Part shown: positions 10,340 through 19,356 of the stretch, one piece after another
Numbering within the stretch: the stretch's first letter is position 1
Layout: every line of letters begins with the position of its first letter
NCBI RefSeq assembly: GCF_963082655.1
Contig: NC_081553.1
Span: 47,117,527 to 47,181,526, forward strand
Length of the DNA: 64,000 bases
Direction of reading: 5' to 3'
DNA from: Stomoxys calcitrans
Taxonomy: Eukaryota > Arthropoda > Insecta > Diptera > Muscidae
Notes under the pieces: model-generated
What the model saw: only the letters and a program-made list of their open reading frames with translations
Told to the model about the DNA's origin: nothing
Databases searched by the model: none
Position numbers and translations under genes: made by a program

Positions 10340-11988
10340 GGGCCGAAAGGGTCTTGCGTATGTCATATGACCGGGCTAGACTCAGAGGTCTTAATGTTAA
10401 CCCAGAGAAGACTGAAATATGACTGTTCACGAGGAAGACGAATGTGGGCGAATTTAACGCACCACGTTTCCTCAATAAGACGATTTCGATATCTGGCAAG
10501 GTCAAATACTTAGGTGTGATCTTGGATAGGAAACTGAATTGGAAGTGTCACATTCAGGAGCGTACTGAGAAGGCTCACAGATGTTGGGCACTATGTAGAC
10601 GGGCCATAGGTTCGATATGTGACCTGAATACTAGGATAGTCCACTGGCTCTACAGGAGCGTGATTAGACCAGTACTCAGTAGTTTGGTGGACTATTATGG
10701 AGAAAAAGTGCAACATAAGGACCATACAACAGGTTCAGAGCGATAAGGACAACGCCCACTAGGGCACTGGAGACTATTCAAGATATCCGACCCATTGACA
10801 TACAGATTAAGTGTGAGGCAGCCACTGCGGCTATGAGACTTAAGGCGATGGGAGATGGGGATTGAGGATGGGAGCAGCTCATACCATCGCGGTATAATCG
10901 AGGCGACGATAGGAAACCTGGAAGGAAGGGATGAGGTTTCCGATCGGATACCTGCGACGAAACTTGTAGACGAGTGCGACGCACTGTTGCCATCGGCACA
11001 GTCTTGGATTGACGGAACCCCAGTATTGCCATCTGGAAGATCATGTTACACGGATGGATCAAAGCAAGAGGACAGAGTGGTTATGGGGGTCTACATTGAG
11101 AACCCAAAAACTGAGATCTGTTTTAGACTGCCTGACCTGCAGGTCCTGACGGTCCTGCAGGCGGAGATGCGGGCGATCACGGAATGCATGAAGTGGTGTG
11201 GTGCTAACGCGATGACGTCGAGCGTGAACATCTTTACCGACAGTAAAATTGCCATAAGGGCAATAACAACCACGACGGTAAAGTCACGAGCAGTCTTGCA
11301 GTGTAAGAAGGAGATTAACGCCTTCTCTGAGGATGGCAAAATCCGCATCGATTGGGTGCCGGGCCTTAACGGAGTAAGGGGAAATGAAAGGGCAGACGAT
11401 TTGGTGGTGAAGGCCAGTGAACTGCCATCAATAAACTTGGTTAACCCGAAGCCTTTCGGGTCGACGCAGTCCGAGTTAAGGGAGTGGGCGACAAATGCGC
11501 ATGCAACATTGTGGAAAAGCGAAACGGTCGGTAGGACGGTGAAAATCCTATGGGGGCATCCAGATCGTGAGAAGACGACGCTATTACTGAAAGGTAGCAA
11601 GAAGCAGGTCAGTAAAGCTATTGGTATCATAACGGGACACAAAGGACTACGAGCTCACTTATGGCAAGTGATAGCATGTGTAGGGCATGCGGGAAAGATG
11701 ATGAGACGTTGGAGCATTTCCTTTGTCATTGCCGGCTTTCGCGTCCAACAGATACCGGTACTTAGGTGGAGACACATTATCATACATGAAGCAACTTAGG
11801 GGAGTGGTATTGAAAACAATTAAGGATTTTGTAAGTAGCACGGAAATCCTAACTTCCTAACTTAACCTCTAACTTTATAGGTTTTAGAGCGCACAACAAG
11901 CCGCTTAATGGGTTAGGTGTATGTCCATAGTGGCATGGGCGGATTAATATCTGCACCCTCTTTTCAACCTAATCTAACGACCACCCAA
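10340..11988 (+). pseudogene. LINE-I copy 1: RT C-terminus, RNase H, zinc knuckle
   Basis: The copy is 5' truncated in the RT domain. GLNVNPEKTEI is followed by a stop, then LFTRKTNVGEF and VKYLGVILDRKLNWKCHI. An open frame at 10855-11799 (314 aa) holds an RNase H domain with CYTDGSK (D67), QAEMRAITE (E104), FTDSKIAI (D129) and GNERADD (D181). The usual VPGHNG is VPGLNG, so the conserved His is Leu. The C-terminal zinc knuckle (CRACGKDDETLEHFLCHC) is intact only in another frame from about 11674, showing a frameshift. The 3' UTR to about 11988 (GCGCACAAC.., CATAGTGGCATGGGCGGATT) matches the LINE-I copy at 16.6-19.1 kb. The enzyme family is I/R1-group RT with RNase H; clade assignment is tentative. 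Confidence 0.88.
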
Positions 11989-12123
11989 CGTCACAGGTTT
12001 ACTAAGAGCACCACACAGTCTGGTACTTTGAGCTATGATCTGTGTGGTGTTTATTTTCATCATGAAAAACTCTGCTGAGAGCTACCAGGCGCGTTTACAG
12101 GTTGCAAATACTGAGTGCCTGAA

Positions 12124-12450
12124 AATACAAATTTGCCCATGAACATTCCATTAAAGATCAGGGGTAAACTTCTCACATATCGATGAGTGCTGTCCGATTC
12201 AAATTTAAGCTTAACGACAAGGGGCCACCTTTTTATAGCCGAGTCCGAACGGCATGCCGCTGACCCCTTTGTGAAGAAGTTTTAACATGGCTGCCATACC
12301 AAATGGTACAGTACCTCCCAAATTTCGTTAGCATTAGGAGGGGAGGGCATAACCACCGCTGAAAATTTTTATAATGTTCTCGTCAGGATTCGAACCCAGG
12401 CGTTCAGCGTCATAAGCGTAAATGTAACTCTTCGCTACGGGGGCCTCCGT
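12124..12450 (-). mobile_element. tRNA-derived SINE, copy S2
   Basis: It is a minus-strand copy with its 3' end at 12124 (TTTGCCCATGAACATTCCATT). The body has the complements of CCAAAGAGGTGT, CCCCTCCTAATGC and ATTGAGCTTAAAC. The tRNA-like head at 12380-12450 has a good B box (complement GGATTCGAACC). Its head is then caught up in the tandem duplication at 12340-12845. Confidence 0.88.
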
Positions 12451-12845
12451 GCACCGATGGCCTCGAGTGCCTATGATGCTCAATATGACAAGGCGAGTTA
12501 TTGCTGCCTTTAAATAACCAATGGCCACAGAGTTTCCGCGACGAACGGTCCGTGCCCCGGTGGCCTCGAAGGCCTATGATGCTCAATACGACAAGGCGAG
12601 TTATTGGTGCCTTTAGTAAGGGATAACCACCGCTTAAAATGTTTATGATGTTCTCGTCAGGATTCGAACCTAGGCGTTCAGCGTCATAAGCGTAAATGTA
12701 ACTCTGCGCTACGGTGGCCTCCGTGCCCCGGTGACCTCGAGTGCCTATGATGCTCAATATGACAAGGCGAGTTATTGGTGCCTTTAAATAACCAATGGCC
12801 ACAGAGTTCCCGCGACGAACAGTCCTGTGGACCGAGGCGAGCTTA
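12340..12845. repeat. Nested tandem duplication built on a SINE head (274 bp with 103-bp sub-repeat)
   Basis: The B box GATTCGAACC recurs at 12387 and 12661 (274 bp apart). GCCTATGATGCTCAATA recurs at 12469, 12572 and 12743 (103 and 171 bp apart). Each unit fuses the SINE head to a block outside the SINE (GACAAGGCGAGTTATTG.TGCC, AATAACCAATGGCCACAGAG). Confidence 0.9.
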
Positions 12846-12887
12846 TTCACCTATAAAAACTGGACGACAATCGCTACCTTCATATAC

Positions 12888-13113
12888 ATAAGGGGCCTCT
12901 TTTTATAGCCGAGTCCGAACGGCGTGTCGAAGTGCGACACCTCTTTGTAGTGAAGTTTTTACATGGCATAGTACCTCACAAATGTTGCCAGCATTAGAAG
13001 GGGCCAACCACCGCAGGAAATTTTTTTCTGGTGGTTTCGCCAGGATTCGAACCCAGGCGTTCAGCGTTATGGGCGGACATGCTAACCTTTGCGATAAGGT
13101 GGCCTCCGTAACC
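12888..13113 (-). mobile_element. tRNA-derived SINE, copy S3 (3' truncated)
   Basis: It runs from GGGGCCTCTTTTTATAGCCG to the head at 13030-13113, with the complement of GGTTCGAATCC at 13045-13055 and GATAAGGTGGCCTCCG at the end. The last 100 bp or so of the SINE 3' region are absent. Confidence 0.88.
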
Positions 13114-13120
13114 AACTCGC

Positions 13121-13432
13121 TTACTGATAGAAAGGACCTTGAATTGGCAGCGAATCTTTTGACAGGAACCTTGCTGAATAGTTATGAGGATAACTTCCCT
13201 CTGATATATCCGAGTAAGGGTCGCTTCCTGTTAGGTGGAACGAGGACTTGAGAAGACTTATACAAACTACGAGGAGACTGGACTGTAAGTTGTACAGGAA
13301 GTCACTAAAAAAGTACAAAAGCGACGTGAAATCGTCCAAGAGAGCCTCATGGGTCTGTTTTTTGTCGATAAAGTAAAAGGAGTAAATGAGTCCTCCAGGA
13401 TCCGCCGATTGCTCTCCATAGGCTAATAGATA
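13121..13432 (+). pseudogene. LINE-I endonuclease-RT linker fragment
   Basis: The plus strand reads DLELAANLLTGTLLNSYEDNFPL, then a frame change to SLKKYKSDVKSSKRASWVCF. Another shift gives DKVKGVNESSRIRRLLSI near 13360-13425. This is the segment between the endonuclease and RT domains of RNase H-type LINEs. At least two frameshifts are present. Assignment to LINE-I is an inference from location and style. Confidence 0.7.
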
Positions 13433-13437
13433 TGTTA

Positions 13438-13590
13438 CTCTCTTTTTGTACCCTCCACCATAGGATGGGGGTATTGAAATTTTGCACAAATACTTCTTAT
13501 TAGTGTAGGTCGGTTGGGATTATAAATGGGCTATATCGGTCCACGTTTTGATATAGCTGCCATATAAAACGATCTTGGGTCTTGACTTCT
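13438..13590 (+). mobile_element. Helentron type B remnant
   Basis: The start TTTTTGTACCCTCCACCATAG is joined by an internal deletion to the later leader (GAAATTTTGCACAAATACTTC) and part of the first unit (GATATAGCTGCCATATAAAAC). It is cut by the SINE that follows. Confidence 0.8.
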
Positions 13591-13825
13591 TAGTTTTCCC
13601 CTTCTAATGCTGGCAACATTTGTGACGTACTATGTCATGTAAAACTTCTCTCCAAAGAGGTGTCGCTCTGCGGCACGCCGTTCGGAATCGGCTATAAAAA
13701 GGAGGCCCCTTATCATTGAGCTTAAACTTGAATCGGACTGCACTCATTAATATGTGAGAAGTTTGCCCCTATTCCTTAGTGGAATGTTCATAGGCAGAAT
13801 TTGCATTTGCATTTTGCGAGTTGGT
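13591..13825 (+). mobile_element. tRNA-derived SINE, copy S4 (5' truncated)
   Basis: It lacks the tRNA-like head and starts within CCCCTTCTAATGCTGGCAAC. It runs through the conserved body to TTCCTTAGTGGAATGTTCAT and TTTGCATTTGCAT. 5' truncation is typical of target-primed retrotransposition. Confidence 0.88.
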
Positions 13826-14481
13826 TATGGTTTGAAGCTTTGCTTCAACGCTCTCTGCATAGCGATTCCAGTTGATCTGTTGCATACTTCTGCCCTTCAC
13901 TGTACCTCATCAGCCAAGCATATTACACAATTACTTTTTCTCTTCTCACTCTACCACTGACACACACACTCACACTTACACCCACTTTCTCACCCCAATG
14001 TCCTTAAACTCTCAACGAGTGCTAGTGGTAGCATACCTACCTACTGCGACCCTCAAAAATCTGAAAAAAAAGTAATGTGGATAAAAAAAGAAGTAAAATA
14101 AGAATTTGAATTTTTAAATTAGTTTTGTTAACTTTTTCCATTCTGCGTCTTATTTGCAAACATGAGACTGAATATGTAAATTCAGTTATCCAACCACCAC
14201 CACCCTCACCACATGCTTATGCATTGTGTTTGTTGTGTGCGGGTGGGAATGTCTACAGGAATGTAAAATGAAATTTCACATCCTTACCCAGAAGTGGGCA
14301 AAAGGAAAAAAATAAAATGCATTGAAAGGAAGTAACAGCAAAAATGCGACAAACTGTTTGGCATAAGCATAACCATAAAAATGTTTTTGAATTTTTGCAA
14401 AAATTGTGTAAATTTCAAATGGAATTTCATTCCACAAACGCAATGACATTAAATATCCAAAAATATTTAAAACATATGCTT
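13826..14481. other. Unique spacer with CA/CT-rich stretch
   Basis: No gene is recognised. A CACACA/CTCACACTTACACCC stretch lies at about 13960-14000, and the rest is AT-rich. Two short frames at 13754-14075 have no domain and run into low complexity. Confidence 0.45.
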
Positions 14482-14790
14482 ATTTGCCCATGGACATTCC
14501 ATTGAGGAACAGGGGCAAGCTTATCACATATCGATGAGTGCTGTCTGATTCAAGGTTATGCTTAAAGATAAGGGGCCTCCCTTTTATAGCCGAGTTCGAA
14601 CGGCGTGCGGCAGTGTGACGCCTCTTTGGGGAGAAGTTTTTACAAGGCAAAATACCTTACACATGATGCCAGCATTAGGAGGAGATTATCATAGCTGCAT
14701 TTTTTTATGTTCTCGCCAGAATTCGAACCCTTGCGTTCAGCGTCATAGGCGGACATGCTAACTTCTACGCTACAATGACCTCCAACTACA
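14482..14790 (-). mobile_element. tRNA-derived SINE, copy S5
   Basis: A nearly complete minus-strand copy. Its 3' end is at 14482 (TTTGCCCATGGACATTCC), the body follows, and the head with complement GAATTCGAACCC lies at about 14718. It ends at CTACAATGACCTCC. It lies directly beside mariner copy 2. Confidence 0.9.
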
Positions 14791-15114
14791 AAGTAAAGGG
14801 TGATTTTTAGCTGTTATCTTTTTGGCAACACTGGTTCAAACGCGTTAGCTGTTTCGTGTTTTGTTTCACTGTCAAACATCTTCTGACTGGTCTATTGTAT
14901 AATTTAACCATGAATCGTCTTAAAAACGAACAACACTTGCAAATTATTGAATTTTATTATCAAAATGCCTGCTCCGTATAGAAAGTTCATCGCGCGCTTC
15001 TTCCATTTTATGTACGAAGCTCATTTTTGGCTCAATGGCTACATAAATATGTAGAATTGTCGATTTGAAGATCAGCCAGAAGCATTGCAAGAGCTACCAA
15101 TGCATCCAGAAAAA

Positions 15115-15470
15115 GTCACAGTTTGGTACGGTTTATAGGCTGGTGGCATCATTGGACCGTACTTCTTCGAAGATGATATACTTAATGGGCTTTTAAAAGT
15201 ATATTTCGACAGAATGATGAAATAAAGTATACCAGCGTGGGTGGTATAAAAAGTCACAGTTTGGTGCTGGTTATAGGCTAGAGGCATCATTGGACCGTAC
15301 TTCTTTAAAGATGATATACTTTATGGGGTATTAGACGAATATTTCGAGTATTTACAAACAGAATGATGGAATTAGTACACCACCATCTTATGGTGGATGG
15401 TATAAAAAGTCACAGTTTGGTGCGGTTTAAGAGCCGGTAGCATCATTGGACCGTACTTCTACAAAAATGA
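15115..15470 (+). repeat. Composite tandem repeat: transposase segment plus Helentron start
   Basis: GTCACAGTTTGG recurs at 15115, 15253 and 15409 (138 and 156 bp apart), each followed by ATCATTGGACCGTACTTCT. Between them sit two copies of an inverted Helentron type-B start (ATACTTTATGGGG..GAATGATGGAATTAG..ATGGTGGATGGTATAAAAAG). A Helentron leader appears to have been captured and amplified with the coding segment. Confidence 0.88.
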
Positions 15471-15533
15471 TGCGAATCGTAACGCAAATGTAAATTGCGA
15501 GCGCTACCGTGAGATGACATCCAACTTTTTTCT

Positions 15534-15797
15534 TTGCCCAAAATGCAAGAGTTTGACTTGCATGACATGTGGTTTCAACAAAACGGTGCCACATCCTACA
15601 CAGCACGCGTCACAATGGACTTATTGAGGGGCGAGTTTGGTGAACATTTTATTTCAAGTTCGGGACCGGTCAATTGGCCGCTTAGATCGTGCGATTTAAC
15701 GCCTTTAGACTATTTTTTGTGGGGCTATGCTAAAGCTCATGTCTATACAGACAAGGTCGGAAGTTGTCTTCCAATGGGTCAACTGATTTTTTCATGA
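15534..15797 (+). pseudogene. C-terminal transposase fragment of mariner copy 2
   Basis: The frame reads MPKMQEFDLHDMWFQQNGAT through NWPLRSCDLTPLDYFLWGYAK to HVYTDKVG and then diverges; the end of the protein (EIPAEILERVCH) is in another frame near 15798. The second catalytic Asp of QxDGAT is Asn here, so this half is dead as well. Spacing to the LDYFLW Asp is again 41 residues. Confidence 0.88.
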
Positions 15798-16314
15798 GAT
15801 ACCGGCCGAAATATTGGAAAGAGTATGCCACAATTGGACTAAGCGGATGGACTATTTGAGGCGCAATCACGGTCAATATTTGCATGAAATAATCTGCAAA
15901 CATTAAATTATTTGGACCGTACTATCGATTCAAATAAAGATTTCATGTATATTTCTTCGTTTTTTTTTTTGTGTTTTATGTGTTATTTGAAAAACTTTCC
16001 TAAAGCTCTTAAAAAATCACCCATAATCAAATTTCGTAAAAAGGTTTAAATACTGGCTAGAAGACACAAAGTGTTCGTAATTCAAATGAGCAAAAATTTG
16101 TTTCCCCTGAAAATGTTTTTTATTGTTTCAAAGCCCTAAATGTGTGGAAGTAATCTAAATCTCAAAATCTATTCACTTTTGTTCGATATGACCCTCTTTT
16201 GCCTTTATTTTTGGCCTGAATCGGTCAAAAACGACTTTCAAGCTTCACGAAGGTAATAAACTGTATTGAGGTCCACTGCCATCTAATGGCTTTCTTAATC
16301 GCATCCACACTCGC

Positions 16315-16589
16315 AAATTTTTATACCCATGGGGGTATACATTTCTAGTCATTCCGTTTGTAACACCTCGAAATATTGATCTGCGACCCCACAAAGTATA
16401 TTCGTATATTCTTGATCGCCTTGAAATTCTAGGTCCATTTAGGTTATCCATCCGCCTGTCCGTCCGTCTGTTAAAATTACAATAGCGGGCTAACGAAAAA
16501 AGATATCCACTTGAAATTTTCCACCGCGACTTCTTATTAATGTAGGTCCTTTGGGATTGCCATATCGGTTCAGATTTGGATATATACTC
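16315..16589 (+). mobile_element. Helentron type B, 5' leader only
   Basis: It starts TTTTTATACCCATGGGGGTA with the hairpin-forming start shortened. The leader TCATTCCGTTTGTAACACC, CAAAGTATATTCGTATATTC and CCGTCCGTCTG follow. It stops where the 3' end of LINE-I copy 2 begins (AGGTTCGGTTAGG). The 290 bp upstream (16026-16314) show nothing recognisable. Confidence 0.82.
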
Positions 16590-19090
16590 ATGTAGGTTCG
16601 GTTAGGTCAATTTGAAAAGAGGGTACGAATATAAATCCGCCCCATGCCACTATGGATAAACACGTGAGCCAGCAATCGGCATGTTGTGCGCTCTAAATAA
16701 TAAAACGAAACTTCAAAAAAGAAAATTCAAAATCGTTTTCCATACCACTCCCCTTAGTTGGTTCATGTCTGGTATTGTGTTCCCACCTAAGTGCCGCTGT
16801 TTTGTAGCCGCGAAAGCCGGTCAAGAACGTAAGAAATGCTCCAGCGCACATGCTATCACTTGCCGCACCGATTTTGCATAAATGAGCTCGTAGTCCTTTG
16901 TGTCCTGTTATGATACCGAAAGCTTTACTGACCTCCTGCTTGCTTCCTTACAGTTATTGTCTCGTATTCTCAAAATTCGTATCACCCGATAGAATTCTGC
17001 AGCCCACGCTCTTAACTCGGACTGCGTCAACCCGAAATGCTTCGGGTTAACCAAGTTTATTGACGGCAGTCCTCTGGCCTTCACTCCCAAATCGTCAGCT
17101 TCATTCCCCCCTCCGTTATGGTACGGCACCCAAACGATGCGGATCGTGCCATTCTCAGAGAAGGCGTTAATCTCCTTCTTATTCTCCAAAACTGTTCGTG
17201 ACTATACCGTCCAGGTTTTTATTGCCCTTATGGCCAGTTTACTATCCGTAAAGATGTTCGTACTCGACGTCCTAGCGTTAGCACCACTCAACTTCACGCA
17301 TACCGTGATCGCCCGGATCTCCGCCTGCAGAACCCCATAATAATGGTCAGGCAGTCTAAAACAGATCTAAGTCCCTGGGTTCCCAAAGTAGACCCCCAGG
17401 CCCACTCTGTTCTCTAGCTTTGATTCATCCGTGTAACATGATCTTCCAGATGGCAGTACTAGGGATCCGTCACTGTGGCGTTGGTAGCAGTCCTTGCACT
17501 CGACTACAAGTTTCGTCGTAGGTATCCGATCGGAAACATCTTCGATTCCTAGTTTCCTATCGTCGCCTCGGTTATACTGCGATCGTATGGCCTGTTCCTA
17601 TCCTCTATCCATTTTCACAGGCCATACGATCCTCTATCTCATAGCCACTGTGGCTGCCTCACGCTTAAACTGTATGTCTATGGATCGGATATCTAAAATA
17701 ATCTCCAGTGACCCAGTGGGCGTGGTCCTCATCGCTATGCCAAGGTAATACAGGGTGGCTGATGAAAGCCGCTACCAAAAAAAAATGTAATAACTTTTTT
17801 TCTATTTAATAATAATAATTTAATAATTAATTTAATTAATTAATTAATTAATTTAATTAATAATAATTTAATAATTAATTTAATAATTTAATTTAACATG
17901 AATAAAAGAAAAATGTATTCCATACACCGAAAAAAAAAATGTAGCAATATTCATCATTGTAGCAATATTCATCAGCCACCCTGTATGTTCTTTGGACCTG
18001 TTGTATTATCTTTCCATTGCACTTTTTCCCCATAGCAGCCCACAAAACTACTGAGGCGTAAAATAGTATCGGTCTAATCACGCTCCTGTAGGGCCATTGG
18101 ATCATTCTCGGATTCAGACCCCATTTCGAGCCTATGGCCCATCTACATAGTGCCCAATATCTGTGAGCTTTCCCAGTATGCCCTGAATGTGGCACTTCCA
18201 ATTCAATTTCCTGTCCAAGATCACACCCAAGTATTTGACCTTGTCAGATATCGAAATCGTTCTATTGAGGAAACGTGGTGCCCCAAATTGGCCCACACTT
18301 GTCTTCCTCGTGAACAATCAGATTTCGGCGTTTTCTGGATTAAAATTGAGACCCCTAAGTCTAGCCGAGTTCTATTCCAACTGCAGGATCCTTTCGGCCC
18401 TTCTATATAGCTGGTTCGGATCCTTACCGCTACGCAGACGAGTTCAAATCCATCCTCAGTCAGCATCCCATAAAGGTTATTTAATGTGGTCACCCATAGG
18501 AATGGCGATAAAATGCCCCTGTGACATGCCCTGTGCCACTTTCTCCCTTATGATTATGTCATGGGATCCACAATTTATCCCCCTGTTCCTTAGCATATGG
18601 TTTATCTAGTTTCTAAGGACCTGGTCCACCCGGTCCAAAGATTGAATCAGTGTGTAGGACCGCACATTGTTAAAAACCCCCTCGATGTCAATGCATACCG
18701 CCAGTGTGTACGTCTTAGCATCGAAGCAATCTTCTATTTTATGCACAACCTCGTGCAGGGTAGTCTCCACCGACCTTTCCTTGACATAGGAATGCTGAGT
18801 ATATTTGAGCTGTTCGCTGGATGTTCTATTCTTTATCATGATATCCAAAATGCGTTCCACGGTTTTGAGTAAAATGAACGTAAGGCTTATAGGCCTGTAG
18901 GCCTTTGGTGTCACATAACTTGCCTTGCCGGGCTTGTCACCTGCCAGGCTTTCGGAGTATATGCAAGTCCCAAGCACTCTGTGAAAATACAGGTCAAATG
19001 GGGCGCCAGATAGTCTGCCGCATTCTGTAGTAACGCCGCAAATATTCCATCAGGTCCGGGTGACTTAAATGGTTTCATGTTCATCAAGGC
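16590..19090 (-). pseudogene. LINE-I copy 2: RT, RNase H and 3' UTR, with a nested MITE
   Basis: Reading from 19090 downward: MKPFKSPGPDGIFAALLQNA and AYRPISLTFILLKTVERILD. Then come SYVKERSVETTLHEVV and AVCIDIEGVFNNV (RT core), NRTISISDKVKYLGVILDRK and KAHRYWALCRWAIGS. RNase H scraps (SENGTIRIVWVPYHNG..NEADDLGVK) and a 3' UTR matching copy 1 follow. The YADD active site near 18450 is lost: a frame slip leaves TEDGFELVC and SGKDPNQL in different frames. Many stops are present. A 233-bp MITE interrupts it at 17751-17983. Confidence 0.88.
17751..17983. mobile_element. TA-flanked MITE with AT-rich core
   Basis: Terminal inverted repeats CAGGGTGGCTGATGAA / TTCATCAGCCACCCTG are flanked by TA on both sides (17749-17750, 17984-17985). 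The core from about 17805 to 17895 is almost pure TTAAT repeats. Next to the right TIR an 18-bp direct repeat (TTGTAGCAATATTCATCA) occurs twice. It belongs to the Tc1/mariner superfamily by its target site. Confidence 0.9.
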
Positions 19091-19283
19091 TTGGAGGCCA
19101 ACGTAACGCAGCGGTTAGCATGTCCGCCTATGACGCTGAACGCCTGGGTTCGAATCCTGGCGAGATCATCAGAAACAAATTTCAGCGGTGGTTTTCCCCT
19201 CCTAATGCTGGCAACATTTGAGAGGTGCTATGTCATGTGAAATTTCTCTCCAAAGAGGTGTCACACTGCGACACGCCGTTATT
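19091..19283 (+). mobile_element. tRNA-derived SINE, copy S6 (3' truncated)
   Basis: It has the best-preserved Pol III head in the window: A box TAACGCAGCGGTTAGC and B box GGTTCGAATCC, with GTCCGCCTATGACGCTGAACG between. The body continues to CACGCCGTTATTTTG, where it breaks into Helentron sequence. Confidence 0.92.
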
Positions 19284-19356
19284 TTGTACATATTTTAAGC
19301 TGAATCCAAGGTGGTCAAAGATTCGGCCCTGCCGAACTTAGCATGCTTTTACTTGT
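19284..19356 (+). mobile_element. Helentron 3' end remnant
   Basis: It holds AAGGTGGTCAAAGATTCGGCCCTGCCGAACTTAGCATGCTTTTACTTGTT, i.e. the 3' hairpin and terminus. The start of the next Helentron follows directly. Confidence 0.88.

Larger units (their letters stand above)
14796..16023 (+). mobile_element. Internally deleted mariner-superfamily element, copy 2
   Basis: The left TIR AAGGGTGATTTTTAGCTGTT (TA at 14794-14795) pairs with the right end AGCTCTTAAAAAATCACCC (TA at 16024-16025). The coding start MNRLKNEQHLQIIEFYYQNACSV meets a stop. The CGCGCTTCTTCCATTTTA..CGAAGCTCATTTTTGG junction is the same as in copy 1. A composite tandem repeat fills 15115-15470. Confidence 0.9.

Noticed and set aside
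11091..11642. A 183-aa minus-strand frame
   Set aside because: It is the antisense shadow of the LINE-I RNase H frame on the plus strand.
19100..19170. A possible tRNA gene (A box and B box present)
   Set aside because: It continues into the SINE body shared by all copies and lacks a convincing acceptor stem. It is the head of a SINE, not a tRNA gene.
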